Part shown: positions 1 to 7,882 of the stretch, one piece after another | How the letters are laid out: the number at the start of each line of letters is the position of its first letter | Numbering within the stretch: the first letter of the stretch is position 1 | From: Hyphomonadaceae bacterium | GTDB taxonomy: Bacteria; Pseudomonadota; Alphaproteobacteria; Caulobacterales; Aquidulcibacteraceae | Direction of reading: 5' to 3' | Assembly: GCA_009773395.1 (NCBI GenBank) | Contig: WRPI01000007.1 | Span: forward strand, 182,326-226,163 | DNA: 43,838 nt | Notes under the pieces: generated by a model | What the model was told of the DNA's origin: nothing | What the model saw: only the letters and a program-made list of their open reading frames with translations | The model's database searches: none | Program-made: the position numbers and the translations under genes

Positions 1-27
1 CGCGGCAAACAAAAAGTTGGATTTTAG
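1..27 (+). CDS. C-terminal tail of upstream gene, probably sHdrC2 (partial)
   Basis: The first 27 bases read in frame as RGKQKVGF followed by TAG, one base before the ATG of the hdrB2-like gene. In sHdr operons the gene before hdrB2 is normally hdrC2, so this is probably its last eight codons. The identity rests only on conserved gene order; the residues themselves are not diagnostic. Confidence 0.35.
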   Translation, partial: RGKQKVGF

Positions 28-28
28 A

Positions 29-958
29 ATGACAAATAAAAACTATGAAACAGTTGCTTATTATCCAGGTTGTGCGCTTGAAGGTTCGGGGCAACCCTAT
101 AATCGCTCGACCAAGGAAGTTGGCAAGGCTTTGGGGCTGAAACTTGAAGAAGTGAAAAATTGGAATTGCTGTGGCGCAATGGAAGTCAAGAACATTGACC
201 CCGAAATTCAGACTTATTTGTCGTCCCGCGTAATGTCGATTGCGGCGCATGAAATGGGCCACAAAGCAGTTATGGCGCCTTGTAATGGCTGCTATCACAA
301 TCTCAAAAAAGCCGAATATGACTTATCGCACAAGGAAAATTCGCGCGCGGTAACAAAACGCCTTTCCGAAAAAGCTGGCCACCAAACTTATGAGGCGGGG
401 CAAATTGAAACTATTCATGCACTTGATTGGATAAAGGACACAATTGGCGAAGATGGTCTTAAAGCAAGAGTAAAGAATAATTTGAAGGGCCTTAAAGTCG
501 CCAATTATTATGGCTGTATGTATACTCGCCCGCGCAATATTTTCCCCGAAAAAGACCAAGGGCCGGGGTCAGAATCCACTTCTAATCCGCATTTTATGGA
601 TGATTTATTGGCGGCAAGTGGCGCGGATAATGTTGATTTCGCGCTTAAAACCGCGTGCTGTGGTGGGGCGCATACTTTGTCGGATTCTGATACATCAACC
701 AGATTAGTTAGCAATATTTTGCAAGCCGCCGAAGAAGCAGGAGCCGAAGTTATTGCCACCGAATGCCCCACTTGCCATTCGGGTTTGGAAATGCACCAAA
801 TCCGCGCCGAGAAAAAATTCGGCACTAAGTCAAACGTCAAAATCGTCTATTTCACCCAATTGATTGGTTTGGCACTTGGTCTTTCAGGGCGCAAAGTTGG
901 GATTCATGAAAATATTTCCAACTCTACCACTTTATTGCGGTCTAAGGGCTTCAAATGA
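29..958 (+). CDS. hdrB2: sHdrB2-like heterodisulfide reductase subunit B (CCG-domain protein)
   Basis: Predicted 309-residue cytoplasmic CCG-domain protein of the sulfur-oxidising heterodisulfide reductase-like (sHdr) complex. The first CCG domain shows C15, C47-C48 and C85-x2-C88 (PCNGC). The second has YYGCMYTRP, ACCGGAHT and ECPTCHSG. These cysteines fit CX(n)CCX(n)CXXC clusters that bind a non-cubane Fe-S centre in HdrB. The ATG at 29 is chosen because it follows the upstream stop by one base; a TTG at 17 would overlap the upstream gene. The stop overlaps the next start by ATGA, implying translational coupling. The lipoate-binding protein two genes downstream separates this from methanogen HdrB and from glycolate oxidase or succinate reductase CCG subunits. 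The hdrC1B1A part would lie left of the window. Confidence 0.85.
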   Translation: MTNKNYETVAYYPGCALEGSGQPYNRSTKEVGKALGLKLEEVKNWNCCGAMEVKNIDPEIQTYLSSRVMSIAAHEMGHKAVMAPCNGCYHNLKKAEYDLSHKENSRAVTKRLSEKAGHQTYEAGQIETIHALDWIKDTIGEDGLKARVKNNLKGLKVANYYGCMYTRPRNIFPEKDQGPGSESTSNPHFMDDLLAASGADNVDFALKTACCGGAHTLSDSDTSTRLVSNILQAAEEAGAEVIATECPTCHSGLEMHQIRAEKKFGTKSNVKIVYFTQLIGLALGLSGRKVGIHENISNSTTLLRSKGFK

Positions 959-1371
959 AAACCATCTCGCAAATTGACGAAGCTCTCGCAACATGGAAAG
1001 CGCCAACTGATTTAGGCCAAGGCGCGGAGGAGCTTTTATCTTTTGCCGAACAAGTCCTTGAAAATTGGTTGATTGCCAAAGGTAAAAAACCAACGCTAAT
1101 AAAATCCGAAGGATTTCGGTTATTGGGCCTGCACCGTCAAGGCGCAAAAGGCGATCCGAGTTTCAATGCCTGCCGTGAAACTTGCCGTGAAGCCATTTAT
1201 AATTATAATTTGATTTGTGATAACCCAAAAGCTGAAAATGCCGCAGCAAATATTGTAAAACTGCGTCGCATTGTGCAACATATTGCGCTATTTATTGGTG
1301 GGAAAATGCAAGTTACTGGTTTAGGCGAATTTTGTTGCGCCTCAAAACCAATAAGATTATTAGAAGTTTAG
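955..1371 (+). CDS. Uncharacterised Cys-containing protein of the sHdr-lbpA operon
   Basis: This 138-residue soluble protein lies between hdrB2 and lbpA, overlapping hdrB2 by 4 bp and ending 9 bp before lbpA. I do not recognise a named domain. It has a helical N-terminal half, then CRETC (C73, C77), C88 and a CC pair (C127-C128) near the end, in the segment GLGEFCCASKP. There is no signal peptide or membrane segment. Five cysteines in a short protein inside an Fe-S/thiol-handling operon suggest a role in sulfur or cofactor handling by the sHdr complex, but that is inference from context only. Confidence 0.7.
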   Translation: MKTISQIDEALATWKAPTDLGQGAEELLSFAEQVLENWLIAKGKKPTLIKSEGFRLLGLHRQGAKGDPSFNACRETCREAIYNYNLICDNPKAENAAANIVKLRRIVQHIALFIGGKMQVTGLGEFCCASKPIRLLEV

Positions 1372-1380
1372 GAGATTGAT

Positions 1381-1821
1381 ATGACTGTTGTTCGTGGATG
1401 TAATTTGCCAGATGATTTACTTTATGATGTCGCAAATCATGTTTGGTTTCGCGAACTTGGTGATGGGCGTGTAAAACTTGGGATGACAACAATTGCCACT
1501 GCTTTGGCGGGTGAAATTGTTGCGTTCACGCCCAAGAAAGCGGGCCGCAAAGTCGAAGCTGGTAAATCTTGCGCAACCATTGAATCTGGCAAATGGGTGG
1601 GTCCAGCCAAATCTGTTGCTGGCGGCGAAGTTTCCGAAGTCAATGAAGCAATGGTCGATAAACCTAATATTGCCAATAGCGATCCATATGATGCAGGCTG
1701 GATGGTAATCATCACCCCCGATGATTGGGCAAGTGCCAAGGCGGAATTAGTGCTTGGCAGCGCGGTTGCACCCAGCTATGAAGCGAAAATGGATGCCGAT
1801 GGCTTTGGGGGTTGTGCATAA
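1381..1821 (+). CDS. lbpA: Lipoate-binding protein LbpA of the sHdr pathway
   Basis: GcvH-like protein of 146 residues, the usual size for the family. The lipoyl-lysine site is K71 in TIESGKWVGP. The family fold is visible in the lipoyl-domain strands (GMTTIATALAGEIVAFTPKKAG) and the glycine-rich end GFGGCA. Known biology: LbpA carries sulfur intermediates as lipoamide adducts to the sHdr complex, which releases sulfite, and it is distinct from glycine cleavage GcvH. No gcvT or gcvP neighbours are present, while hdrB2 is two genes upstream, so the sulfur-oxidation assignment is strong. An AGGAGAT Shine-Dalgarno lies just before the ATG. The stop abuts the ArsR start directly (TAAATG). Confidence 0.9.
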   Translation: MTVVRGCNLPDDLLYDVANHVWFRELGDGRVKLGMTTIATALAGEIVAFTPKKAGRKVEAGKSCATIESGKWVGPAKSVAGGEVSEVNEAMVDKPNIANSDPYDAGWMVIITPDDWASAKAELVLGSAVAPSYEAKMDADGFGGCA

Positions 1822-2166
1822 ATGGTTGAGGATAGTTTGGAATTTGCGCCACATGATTTAAGCATGGAGCGAATGCAAAAAAACGCGAGTGAAGCAACAA
1901 TTTTGCTTAAATCCATCGCCAATGAAACACGATTGATGATTATTTGCCAATTAACTATGGGTGAAAAATCTGTCGCCAGCCTATTGGAAACCACGCCTTT
2001 AAGCCAATCTGCATTATCGCAACATCTAACGATTTTGCGGCGTGAGCGATTGGTTGTTGCCCGCAAAGAGGCGCAATCAGTATTTTATTCGCTCGCGAGC
2101 AAAGAAGTCCGCGCGATTATTGAGACGCTTTACAATATTTATTGTGGGCCAGATTGCGGCGCATAG
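1822..2166 (+). CDS. ArsR-family regulator, probable sHdrR
   Basis: A 114-residue ArsR/SmtB winged helix protein. The helix-turn-helix is around residues 47-75 (SVASLLETTPLSQSALSQHL), followed by a wing with RRERLVVARKEAQSVFYSL. Cysteines sit at C42, C108 and C112. In the Hyphomicrobium sHdr system an ArsR-type repressor senses sulfur through conserved cysteines placed similarly, one near the HTH and one near the C-terminus. The gene starts immediately after the lbpA stop, so it is probably the last gene of the operon and may autoregulate it. It is unlikely to be an arsenic regulator because there are no ars genes and the context is sulfur oxidation. Confidence 0.8.
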   Translation: MVEDSLEFAPHDLSMERMQKNASEATILLKSIANETRLMIICQLTMGEKSVASLLETTPLSQSALSQHLTILRRERLVVARKEAQSVFYSLASKEVRAIIETLYNIYCGPDCGA

Positions 2167-2172
2167 AGCGCA

Positions 2173-2508
2173 TCACAAACAATGCAGCAGCGTTTTTAAC
2201 CTAAGCTCGTGAAATTCATGCCAAAGCTGCATAATTTGCGCGTCGATTTCTTGGGACGGTTCGCTTTTCACAAATTCAAAAATTTTCACCAATAACGGCT
2301 CGATTGCAGGTTTCAATTCGTGCGTGCGCAAATCGTCCTTAGTCCAGCCGATGAAAATACCATCTTTCAAAAAATTGGTGATATTTTCGGCGGTCTTCGC
2401 CATTTCCAAGAGTTTTTTGACACGCGCCAAATCTTCTTTGGCGAGGAATCGCTGAAAATAACTTTCACTTTTTGTCGCGCTTTCCTCTAAAAACCTAAAA
2501 AGTTCCAT
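2173..2508 (-). CDS. Small helical hypothetical protein downstream of sorAB
   Basis: A 111-residue predicted all-helical, charged protein without signal peptide or membrane segment. I do not recognise the family. It follows sorB on the same strand after about 12 bp and converges with the ArsR gene, whose stop lies 6 bp away. Its sequence is rich in Lys, Glu and Leu (FLAKEDLARVKKLLEMAK). Its position suggests co-transcription with sulfite dehydrogenase, but no function can be read from the sequence. A DUF1641-type helical protein is a possible but untested alternative. Confidence 0.65.
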   Translation of the reverse strand: MELFRFLEESATKSESYFQRFLAKEDLARVKKLLEMAKTAENITNFLKDGIFIGWTKDDLRTHELKPAIEPLLVKIFEFVKSEPSQEIDAQIMQLWHEFHELRLKTLLHCL

Positions 2509-2520
2509 GTCTTGAATTGC

Positions 2521-3000
2521 TTATTTGCTTGGCGTTTGCTTAGGCAAGTCAGCAGGCGCAGCACTCGCGCCATAATAAGTTGACAAAAAAGCGACTATTT
2601 TGGCGCGGGTGTCGGCTTCGGGCGGGAACATTCCACGCTCTTTGACCATAGTGTCAACAATGGTGTTCCAGCCTTGGGCGTTTTTGTTTTGCGTCATAAC
2701 TAATTGGAGGCTGTGGCACGAGGAACAATTCATAAATACTTCTTCATACCCCGCAGCATGGGGAAGGCCCGAATAAGAATCCGCAGGGTTAAACGGCGCA
2801 TTTTGCCCCAAGAAGCTCGCTTTTGAATTTGGATCTAACGCAATGAAAGACGCGCCATAGCGAATTTTTCCGTTGTATTCGCTTGCCATTTTCTCGATGC
2901 GTTCATGTTGCGCAGCTGTTAGTGTGTCTTTGGCTCCAACATTACAAGCGCCGAAAAATAACACCAACGAGAAGGCAACTAAATTTGTGATTTTTCGCAT
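2521..3000 (-). CDS. sorB: Sulfite dehydrogenase cytochrome c subunit SorB
   Basis: A 159-residue exported monohaem c-type cytochrome. The N-terminus is a signal sequence with a possible lipobox (FFGAC, C19). The haem site CSSCH is at residues 92-96, and M102 or M124 (ERGMFPP) could be the axial methionine. The segment before the haem (GLPHAAGYEEVFMNC) is typical of SorB-type subunits. It starts 9 bp after the sorA stop on the same strand. Known role: it accepts electrons from the molybdenum subunit during sulfite oxidation and passes them to the respiratory chain. Confidence 0.87.
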   Translation of the reverse strand: MRKITNLVAFSLVLFFGACNVGAKDTLTAAQHERIEKMASEYNGKIRYGASFIALDPNSKASFLGQNAPFNPADSYSGLPHAAGYEEVFMNCSSCHSLQLVMTQNKNAQGWNTIVDTMVKERGMFPPEADTRAKIVAFLSTYYGASAAPADLPKQTPSK

Positions 3001-3009
3001 ATCGCGCCC

Positions 3010-4299
3010 CTATAAAACAAAGACTGCAATACGATGCTGCATATTATTCACATAACCATGCGAATTCCAGCCCGGAGTCACTGGCGGCTGGGAATTGCCG
3101 CTTTTGTCAGTTGCCCGCGCCCAAACTTCATAATAACCAGCCATAGGTGGCGATAATTCTGCGCTAAACCGCTGCCACGCATATTTATTTGGCAAGGGTT
3201 CCAATTTAGCCGCAATCCAAGTTTGGCCAAAATCAATGGACACATCAACTTTATCGACGTCAATTTCGGACGACCACGCATGGCCGCGGATTTTGATTTT
3301 TTCGCCCCTTGGGATTTTTGCGCCAGTTTGCGGAAAAGTGATAAGCGATTTAACGGGCAAAGAGCCGATGATCGCCATGTCTTCGTCAGGCAATTCAACA
3401 CCTGGTGCGACCGGATAGGCCGGCATGCGGTATGATTTACCGCCCATTTTCTCGCCGTCGTGAATTTTATCCCTAACCCAAATCCGAGTGAGCCATTTTT
3501 CCGAAACCGATCCTGGCCAACCTGGGACAATCAGGCGTAGAGGAAAGCCATTCATCATTGGAAGCGGCTCACCATTCATTTCCCAAACAATTAGATTATT
3601 TTCGTCCATCGCTTTTGCAATTGGCACACCGCGTGAAATCGCGGTTTTTTCAGGATTGCCAGACAAATGCGTATCCGCGCCATAGTGTCCAGTATAGACC
3701 GCGCTTGGCTTCACTTTAGCTTTGTTCAACACGTCTTTGAGCCTGACGCCTGTAAATTCGGCGCAACCAACCCCACCAAATGTCCATTGGCTGCCTGAAG
3801 CTGGTGGATTGTAAAATTTTCGACCATTGCCAGCACATTCGATTACAAGACGGCGCTTCACAACTTGAAAATCGCGTTTCAAATCCGCGATTGACAATGT
3901 AAGCGGAGTTTCAACCTCGCCATCAATGGTGATTTTCCAAGTTTCATCACTAGTATTTTCAAGTTCTGGCGGGTTGCCATTATTGCGAATGAAAAAATGT
4001 TCAAGCGGCGTTAAATCTGGGTCGAGCAAATGCACTGGTGTTTCGGCAACCAAGGGCCGATCACCCAAAACAATCAGGTCTTTTTTGCCATCGGGCAATG
4101 CTACATTGACCGGTGCGGTGGCATTGGTCGGCGCGGCTGTTGCTGGCGCGGCAGCAGCGTTTTGCGGCGCTGGATCTGCGGCTGCGACCACAACGTTTGG
4201 CACTGTGGCAGCAGCAGCCAAGATTGCGGTATTTTTGAACAAATCGCGGCGCGACGTATTACGCCCAGCACCTTGCGTGCTTTCGCTTTTATCAGACAA
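3010..4299 (-). CDS. sorA: Sulfite dehydrogenase molybdenum subunit SorA
   Basis: A 429-residue periplasmic sulfite oxidase-family enzyme. The Tat signal is at the N-terminus (SRRDLFK, then an Ala-rich hydrophobic stretch to about residue 40), followed by an unusual Ala/Pro/Thr-rich linker of about 25 residues. The molybdopterin domain carries the Mo-ligand Cys155 in VIECAGNGRKFYNP, with downstream GVPIAKAMDENNLIVWEMNG and WPGSVSEKWL. A C-terminal dimerisation Ig-like domain starts around residue 310. Reaction: sulfite + H2O to sulfate, with electrons to SorB. The Tat signal and adjacent haem subunit distinguish it from MsrP (YedY) and eukaryotic sulfite oxidase. It would complete oxidation of the sulfite released by the sHdr system encoded convergently next door. 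Confidence 0.92.
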   Translation of the reverse strand: MSDKSESTQGAGRNTSRRDLFKNTAILAAAATVPNVVVAAADPAPQNAAAAPATAAPTNATAPVNVALPDGKKDLIVLGDRPLVAETPVHLLDPDLTPLEHFFIRNNGNPPELENTSDETWKITIDGEVETPLTLSIADLKRDFQVVKRRLVIECAGNGRKFYNPPASGSQWTFGGVGCAEFTGVRLKDVLNKAKVKPSAVYTGHYGADTHLSGNPEKTAISRGVPIAKAMDENNLIVWEMNGEPLPMMNGFPLRLIVPGWPGSVSEKWLTRIWVRDKIHDGEKMGGKSYRMPAYPVAPGVELPDEDMAIIGSLPVKSLITFPQTGAKIPRGEKIKIRGHAWSSEIDVDKVDVSIDFGQTWIAAKLEPLPNKYAWQRFSAELSPPMAGYYEVWARATDKSGNSQPPVTPGWNSHGYVNNMQHRIAVFVL

Positions 4300-4412
4300 T
4301 TTACTCTCCCTGTTTTGTTTTTTTACAAATCTATCAAGTAATTTTGATTTGTCTATGGGTTTTTGCTAATTTGCTAATATAATAAATTGCAAAGTCAGTT
4401 TTTGGCCGATTT

Positions 4413-5786
4413 CTACATTTTCAACGCACTTCGCCACTGCGGATATATTTTGTCGGCGTCACTTGCAAACGATGCAAATGCACGAGCAAATTCACGATGT
4501 TCCTTGGCAAATTCCAAAACATCCGCGCCCGATGCCCAGCATTCATAGGCTTGACGCAAAGAGCGCGCGCCAGCCGCTGCGCCGTCCAAATGGCCGTATG
4601 ACCCGCCGCCAGCAGTATTTATCAAATTGCCATGGCCAAGATTTTCAAAAAATCCCGGCAAGCGCACCGCATTCATACCACCAGAAATAATTGGTGTTGT
4701 TGGCTTCATGCCATACCATTCTTGATGATAAATTGGGCCATCGGCGCTGTCACGCTCAATCATATAAGCGATTTGACGATCGTCGCCTTCGCCTTCCATC
4801 TTACCATAACCCATTGTGCCGACATGAATACCCGAAGCACCTTGGAGGCGAGACATTTTCCCGAGAACAAACGCGTTGTAACCTCGTTTGGCAGACGGGG
4901 AAGTAATCATGCCATGACCTGCGCGGTGGTAATGCAAATATTGGTTTGGATATTGGCGGCGCGCAGTAGTTATCATACCAGGGCCACCGACAAAACCATC
5001 AACCAAAAATGCGACTTTGTCGGCATCAGGACCAAATGTTTCGAGAATAAAATCGGCCCTTGCGCACATTTCATAATGATCATCGGCAGTGATGTTTGCC
5101 GAAAATAATTTGGCTTCGCCAGTTTCATCTTGCGCGCGTTTAAGGGCATCTGCGACCAACGGAATTACTTTTTTCATAGGTGCGAAAACTTGATTTCCTT
5201 GCGGTTCGTCATTTTTGATAAAATCGCCACCAAGCCAGAAATCATAACAGGCCTGCGCAAATGGTTCGGGCCTTAGGCCAAGTTTTGGTTTTACGATTGT
5301 TCCAGCAATATAGCCGCCATCTTTGACGGGGCGGCCAAGGATACGCCATAAATCTGAAATGTCTTTTGATGGCCCATCGAACAATTGAATGGCGCGCGGC
5401 GGCATATAAAAATCAATCATTTTGGCGTGTTCGATGTCGCCCATGCCTTGATTATTGCCAATTACCAAAGTTAGGAACGAGACAATCATCATGCGCCCAT
5501 CAATCATATTACGGTCAAATAAATCAAGCGGATAGGCAATGCGCATATCTTGTTTGGCTTCGTCTATATGATAAACCAAAGCATCAACGCCCTTGGTAAA
5601 CTCGTCGGTTGTTGAAACTTCAACATTGGTGCCAGTGGAGCTTTCGGCAGCAAAATGCGCGGCAGCTTCAAGATAGCCATAACCGCTTTTCGGCTTCATT
5701 TTATAGGCCACCAAAATATGATTGCCTTCCTTGACTAAATTATCCTCATTTAGAGCTAAATTGGCGTAACGGCTTGATTGATCCAT
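4413..5786 (-). CDS. cbbM: Ribulose-1,5-bisphosphate carboxylase, form II
   Basis: A 457-residue form II RuBisCO. Numbering coincides with the Rhodospirillum enzyme: catalytic K166 in TIVKPKLGL, carbamylated K191 with metal ligands D193 and E194 in [10 protein letters not shown], and loop 6 region [12 protein letters not shown]. The family-typical N-terminus ([20 protein letters not shown]) is intact, as is the phosphate-binding GGMNAVRLP segment. An AGGAAG Shine-Dalgarno lies upstream of the ATG. No small subunit gene is present, as expected for form II. It lies downstream of cbbR on the same strand with a 111-bp gap containing a perfect inverted repeat, so it is probably a single-gene unit controlled by CbbR. 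Form II enzymes usually work at high CO2 and low O2. phosphoribulokinase is not in the window. Confidence 0.97.
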   Translation of the reverse strand: MDQSSRYANLALNEDNLVKEGNHILVAYKMKPKSGYGYLEAAAHFAAESSTGTNVEVSTTDEFTKGVDALVYHIDEAKQDMRIAYPLDLFDRNMIDGRMMIVSFLTLVIGNNQGMGDIEHAKMIDFYMPPRAIQLFDGPSKDISDLWRILGRPVKDGGYIAGTIVKPKLGLRPEPFAQACYDFWLGGDFIKNDEPQGNQVFAPMKKVIPLVADALKRAQDETGEAKLFSANITADDHYEMCARADFILETFGPDADKVAFLVDGFVGGPGMITTARRQYPNQYLHYHRAGHGMITSPSAKRGYNAFVLGKMSRLQGASGIHVGTMGYGKMEGEGDDRQIAYMIERDSADGPIYHQEWYGMKPTTPIISGGMNAVRLPGFFENLGHGNLINTAGGGSYGHLDGAAAGARSLRQAYECWASGADVLEFAKEHREFARAFASFASDADKIYPQWRSALKM

Positions 5787-5842
5787 TTCATGCTTCCTTT
5801 TTTTAAGCCAGTTTCACGGCTTTGCGCAGGAATATCGCAAAT

Positions 5843-5861
5843 TGAATATAAGGTATATTCA
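5843..5861. promoter_or_regulatory. Candidate CbbR operator upstream of cbbM
   Basis: The sequence TGAATATAAGGTATATTCA is a perfect 8-bp inverted repeat with a 3-base centre, in the cbbR-cbbM gap 57 bp upstream of the cbbM start. It contains LysR-type T-N11-A and TNA-N7-TNA spacing, as known for CbbR boxes. No sigma-70 core is obvious next to it. Confidence 0.55.
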
Positions 5862-5897
5862 TATTTTATTTGCTTTGTATTAGTTTTTACTTATACT

Positions 5898-6809
5898 TTA
5901 GGCCCATGCGTCAATAAGCTCTGATCCCTTACTTATTAGAAACTTAGTGAATGCGGTTGCGGCGGGTGAAGCTTTGCGGTGGCGCAACCGCGTAAGGTGC
6001 CAATTGCCGATAATTGGCAGACCTTCAATTTCCAATAACTTCAAATGACCACTGGCCAATTCATGGCGAACTGTTCTTAAGGATAAAAAACTCAAACCCA
6101 TTCCCGCCATCGTCGCTTGTTTAATGGTCTCGTTTGAGGGCATTTCCATGACTATGTTCAGCGGCACATCTTCGCGCGCAAAATATTTTTCCATTGTTGC
6201 CCGAGTGCCAGAGCCGATTTCCCGAACCACAAATCCAAAGTCTTTTAGCGCCGCCACATTGATATTTTTTTGCGATGCCAAGGCGTGATTTGGTGGCGCG
6301 ACAATTGCCAATGGATTGGTGGCAAATGCAATAGTTTCGCAATCAAGCTCATCAGGGACGCGGCCCATTATTACTAAATCGACTTCATTATGAGCCAGCA
6401 TTGCCAATATTTTCTCGCGGTTATCAATTTTAAGTGAAATTGTGATTTCAGGGTGTAGTTTGCGAAAATGCACCAAAAGCATCGGCACAAAATATTTTGC
6501 CGTGCTCACAACGGCTAAATCAAGATGCCCGCGTTTGAGGTCAGCATGTTCGGACATGGACGCTTCGAGGTTTTTTAACTCCCCAATTGCCGATATTGCG
6601 TGGGTCAAAAACTCCTCGCCGCTGTGGGTTAATTTGATATTACGCCCCACAACTTCGACCAGCGGAATGCCAAATGCGTCCTCCAAAAGCCGCAATTGCA
6701 TTGAAACTGCGGGCTGGGTAACAAAAAGCCGCGCTGCAGCTTTGGAAACAGAGCCTTGTTTGGCGACTTCGATAAATGTCAATAATTGTTTTATTGTATA
6801 GGGTCGCAT
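5898..6809 (-). CDS. cbbR: LysR-type regulator CbbR
   Basis: A 303-residue LysR-family activator starting at MRPYTIKQLL. Upstream in-frame residues (MKIYIFAKID...) are not family-like, so the internal ATG at 6809 is preferred. The N-terminal HTH is at about residues 20-42 (SVSKAAARLFVTQPAVSMQL). The effector domain has AVVSTAKYFVPMLL and the hinge typical of CbbR proteins. Known role: activates cbb operons in response to NADPH or RuBP-type metabolites. It lies directly upstream of cbbM but on the same strand, whereas cbbR is usually divergent from its target; it is divergent here only from cbbY. Confidence 0.85.
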   Translation of the reverse strand: MRPYTIKQLLTFIEVAKQGSVSKAAARLFVTQPAVSMQLRLLEDAFGIPLVEVVGRNIKLTHSGEEFLTHAISAIGELKNLEASMSEHADLKRGHLDLAVVSTAKYFVPMLLVHFRKLHPEITISLKIDNREKILAMLAHNEVDLVIMGRVPDELDCETIAFATNPLAIVAPPNHALASQKNINVAALKDFGFVVREIGSGTRATMEKYFAREDVPLNIVMEMPSNETIKQATMAGMGLSFLSLRTVRHELASGHLKLLEIEGLPIIGNWHLTRLRHRKASPAATAFTKFLISKGSELIDAWA

Positions 6810-6919
6810 GGAAAATTCCGTAAACATATCAGCTTTTGCTAATGGAAAGCTCAATTTATATGATTTGAGTTTATCTATTTTGGCGAATATGTAAATCTTC
6901 AAATCAAAAAAGGCAAAAA
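6810..6919. promoter_or_regulatory. Divergent cbbR/cbbY intergenic region with inverted repeat
   Basis: The 110-bp gap between the divergent cbbR and cbbY starts holds CTCAA-N10-TTGAG at 6850-6869, a 5-bp inverted repeat of LysR-operator size. It could serve CbbR autoregulation and cbbY control. Promoter elements cannot be assigned confidently. Confidence 0.35.
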
Positions 6920-7633
6920 ATGTTGCATTCGCTTATTTTCGATGTTGATGGCACAATCTCGGACACTGAGGCAGTGCATCTTCGCGCGTTCAATTATGCG
7001 TTTGCGGAATGTGAAATTGCGGCGCATTGGACTGTCGGCCGATATACTGAACTGCTTGAAATTTCGGGTGGCAAAGAACGCCTTAGCCATTATTTCACGC
7101 AAAAAGCCATTTCACTCACTCAAGATGAGATAGCGAAAATTCACCGAACCAAGAATGCAATATATGCGGAACTTGTCGCGGGCGGTGCTGTTGAATTTCG
7201 CCCTGGCACTGGCGAACTTTTTGAAGAAGCGCGCAAAGCCCGCAAAAAACTCGCGATTGCAACCACAACCAGTTCAGAAAACCTATCCGCCCTTATGGCG
7301 GCCAATCTTGGTGCGAATTGGAAGTCCTTGTTTACAGTAATAAATGATGCCAGCACTGTTGCCAATAAAAAACCCAGCCCTGAAATATATTTCAAGACAT
7401 TGTCTGAGTTGGGCTTAACCCACCAGGAGTGCATTGCTTTTGAAGACAGTTACAATGGCCTTGTTGCTGCCAGTGGCGCGAAAATACCTACCATTATTAC
7501 GCCAACCAGCTTCACCCAGCACCAAGATTTTTCAGGCGCGGCGCTGGTGCTCCCTAATTTAGGCGGTGAAAACGAAAAATCACCGCGCGTCAATTTGCAA
7601 TATTTGGAAGGCATTTTGGCACAATCTGTCTAA
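6920..7633 (+). CDS. cbbY: HAD phosphatase CbbY (xylulose-1,5-bisphosphatase)
   Basis: A 237-residue HAD-superfamily phosphatase. Motif I is DVDGT with nucleophile D8 and acid D10. Motif II is ATTTS near residue 115, motif III is the Lys in NKKPSPEIY, and motif IV is FEDSYNG. The N-terminal segment after motif I (ISDTEAVHLRAFNYAF, then GRYTELLEISGGKERL) is typical of CbbY rather than CbbZ phosphoglycolate phosphatase. Known role: it dephosphorylates xylulose-1,5-bisphosphate, a misfire product that inhibits RuBisCO. That fits its place beside cbbR and cbbM, facing away from them. Confidence 0.88.
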   Translation: MLHSLIFDVDGTISDTEAVHLRAFNYAFAECEIAAHWTVGRYTELLEISGGKERLSHYFTQKAISLTQDEIAKIHRTKNAIYAELVAGGAVEFRPGTGELFEEARKARKKLAIATTTSSENLSALMAANLGANWKSLFTVINDASTVANKKPSPEIYFKTLSELGLTHQECIAFEDSYNGLVAASGAKIPTIITPTSFTQHQDFSGAALVLPNLGGENEKSPRVNLQYLEGILAQSV

Positions 7634-7661
7634 GACTTGCCGGCTTTGAAAAACCCGACGA

Positions 7662-7811
7662 TTATTGCCGCCAATCTTCCTTAATCATGTCGGCGGCTTT
7701 ACGTCTATATTGAAGTTGCCTGACCCTAGGTCGGCGCACAAGCAATTTCTTTGTGCGATACTTGCATTCTATCAAATCTAATTTAGACTTGCCAAAATTC
7801 GGCTGCGACAT
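7662..7811 (-). CDS. Possible 49-aa basic small protein
   Basis: An open frame on the minus strand runs from ATG (7811) to TAA (7662). It encodes a very basic 49-residue peptide ending RRKAADMIKEDWRQ, with one Cys in LIECKYRTKK. It fills most of the gap between cbbY and the first DUF3604 gene. There is no obvious Shine-Dalgarno and I do not recognise the family. It may be a genuine small protein, a remnant of a longer gene, or chance. Conservation in relatives would decide. Confidence 0.3.
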   Translation of the reverse strand: MSQPNFGKSKLDLIECKYRTKKLLVRRPRVRQLQYRRKAADMIKEDWRQ

Positions 7812-7882
7812 GTTATCTGGGATGCATTTGATCACGCGCAGATATTAGTGAATGCCGAAAATTTAGGTGGGGGAATAATGAA

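Noticed and set aside
3078-3530. 150-aa minus-strand frame inside sorA
   Set aside because: It is a shadow of sorA in another frame, with no family features.
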